NCBI GenBank assembly: GCA_934292805.1
Contig: CAKQXQ010000076.1
Coordinates: forward strand, 1 to 6,306
Reading direction: 5' to 3'
Source: an uncultured Roseburia sp.
Lineage (GTDB): Bacteria; Bacillota; Clostridia; Lachnospirales; Lachnospiraceae
DNA: 6,306 nt
Shown here: one piece after another, positions 6,241 through 6,306 of the stretch
Layout of the letters: each line of letters starts with the position of its first letter
Numbering within the stretch: the stretch's first letter is position 1
The notes under the pieces: model-generated
The model's database searches: none
Told to the model about the DNA's origin: nothing
Seen by the model: only the letters and a program-made list of their open reading frames with translations
Position numbers and translations under genes: made by a program

Positions 6241-6306
6241 CTAATGCTGCTCCATATAATCAATAAATTCCGGTGTCTTAGACCAGTACTTAATCCCCCA
6301 ATTTTC
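6241..6306 (-). CDS. Possible C-terminal tail of an unidentified protein (partial)
   Basis: The minus strand is open from the window edge for 21 codons to a TAG at 6243-6241. The peptide begins ENWGIKYWSKTPEF and ends in MEQH. Its mix of aromatic and charged residues looks like a real protein terminus, and it is co-directional with all other genes. An open frame this short is expected by chance about one time in three, however, and I do not recognise a family. The stop lies about 50 bp upstream of the MATE promoter candidate. The opposite strand is also open here from an ATG at 6244 to the edge, which looks less protein-like. Confidence 0.4.
   Translation of the reverse strand, partial: ENWGIKYWSKTPEFIDYMEQH

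Noticed and set aside
6244..6306. Plus-strand ATG frame open to the window edge, with GGAG 11 nt upstream.
   Set aside because: It overlaps the minus-strand tail, is opposite to all other genes, and the encoded peptide looks like random antisense sequence. The window edge prevents a firm decision.

Overview
The window looks like ordinary chromosome from a low-GC Gram-positive bacterium, most likely a clostridium of the Lachnospiraceae type. The evidence is strong AGGAGG-like ribosome binding sites, A/T-rich intergenic DNA, a lipoprotein (not periplasmic) solute-binding protein, and a KtrB-type potassium channel subunit. The family-level placement is inference; no rRNA or other taxonomic marker is present. 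Every gene I can support lies on the minus strand, so transcription runs from high to low coordinates.

Layout in the direction of transcription: (1) 6306-6241, a possible 21-residue C-terminal tail of an unidentified gene entering the window. (2) 6102-4744, a complete MATE-family multidrug/cation antiporter with its own plausible promoter. (3) 4654-2268, a complete polar amino acid ABC importer in the order permease, ATPase, lipoprotein binding protein. The permease resembles the cystine permeases TcyL/TcyB most closely. The first two genes are 1 bp apart. The binding-protein gene follows a 76-bp spacer that holds a GAAA-tetraloop hairpin. (4) 2144-402, a complete ABC exporter half-transporter (membrane domain fused to ATPase). 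It follows a leader that carries a sigma-A-like promoter and a perfect 15-bp inverted repeat. (5) 369 to the window edge, the N-terminal 123 residues of a KtrB/TrkH potassium uptake channel, 32 bp after the exporter and probably co-transcribed with it.

The importer genes form a clear functional unit: the lipoprotein captures an amino acid outside the membrane, the permease (probably a homodimer) forms the path, and the ATPase drives import. The MATE pump, the exporter and the potassium channel are separate transport functions; nothing in the sequence proves a shared pathway. Candidate promoters for the importer and the exporter start about 10 bp after the preceding stop codon, and I see no classical intrinsic terminator anywhere, so read-through between units is likely. 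I do not see an undescribed biological system here. The items most worth a second look are the two intergenic inverted repeats at 2179-2214 and 3201-3226.
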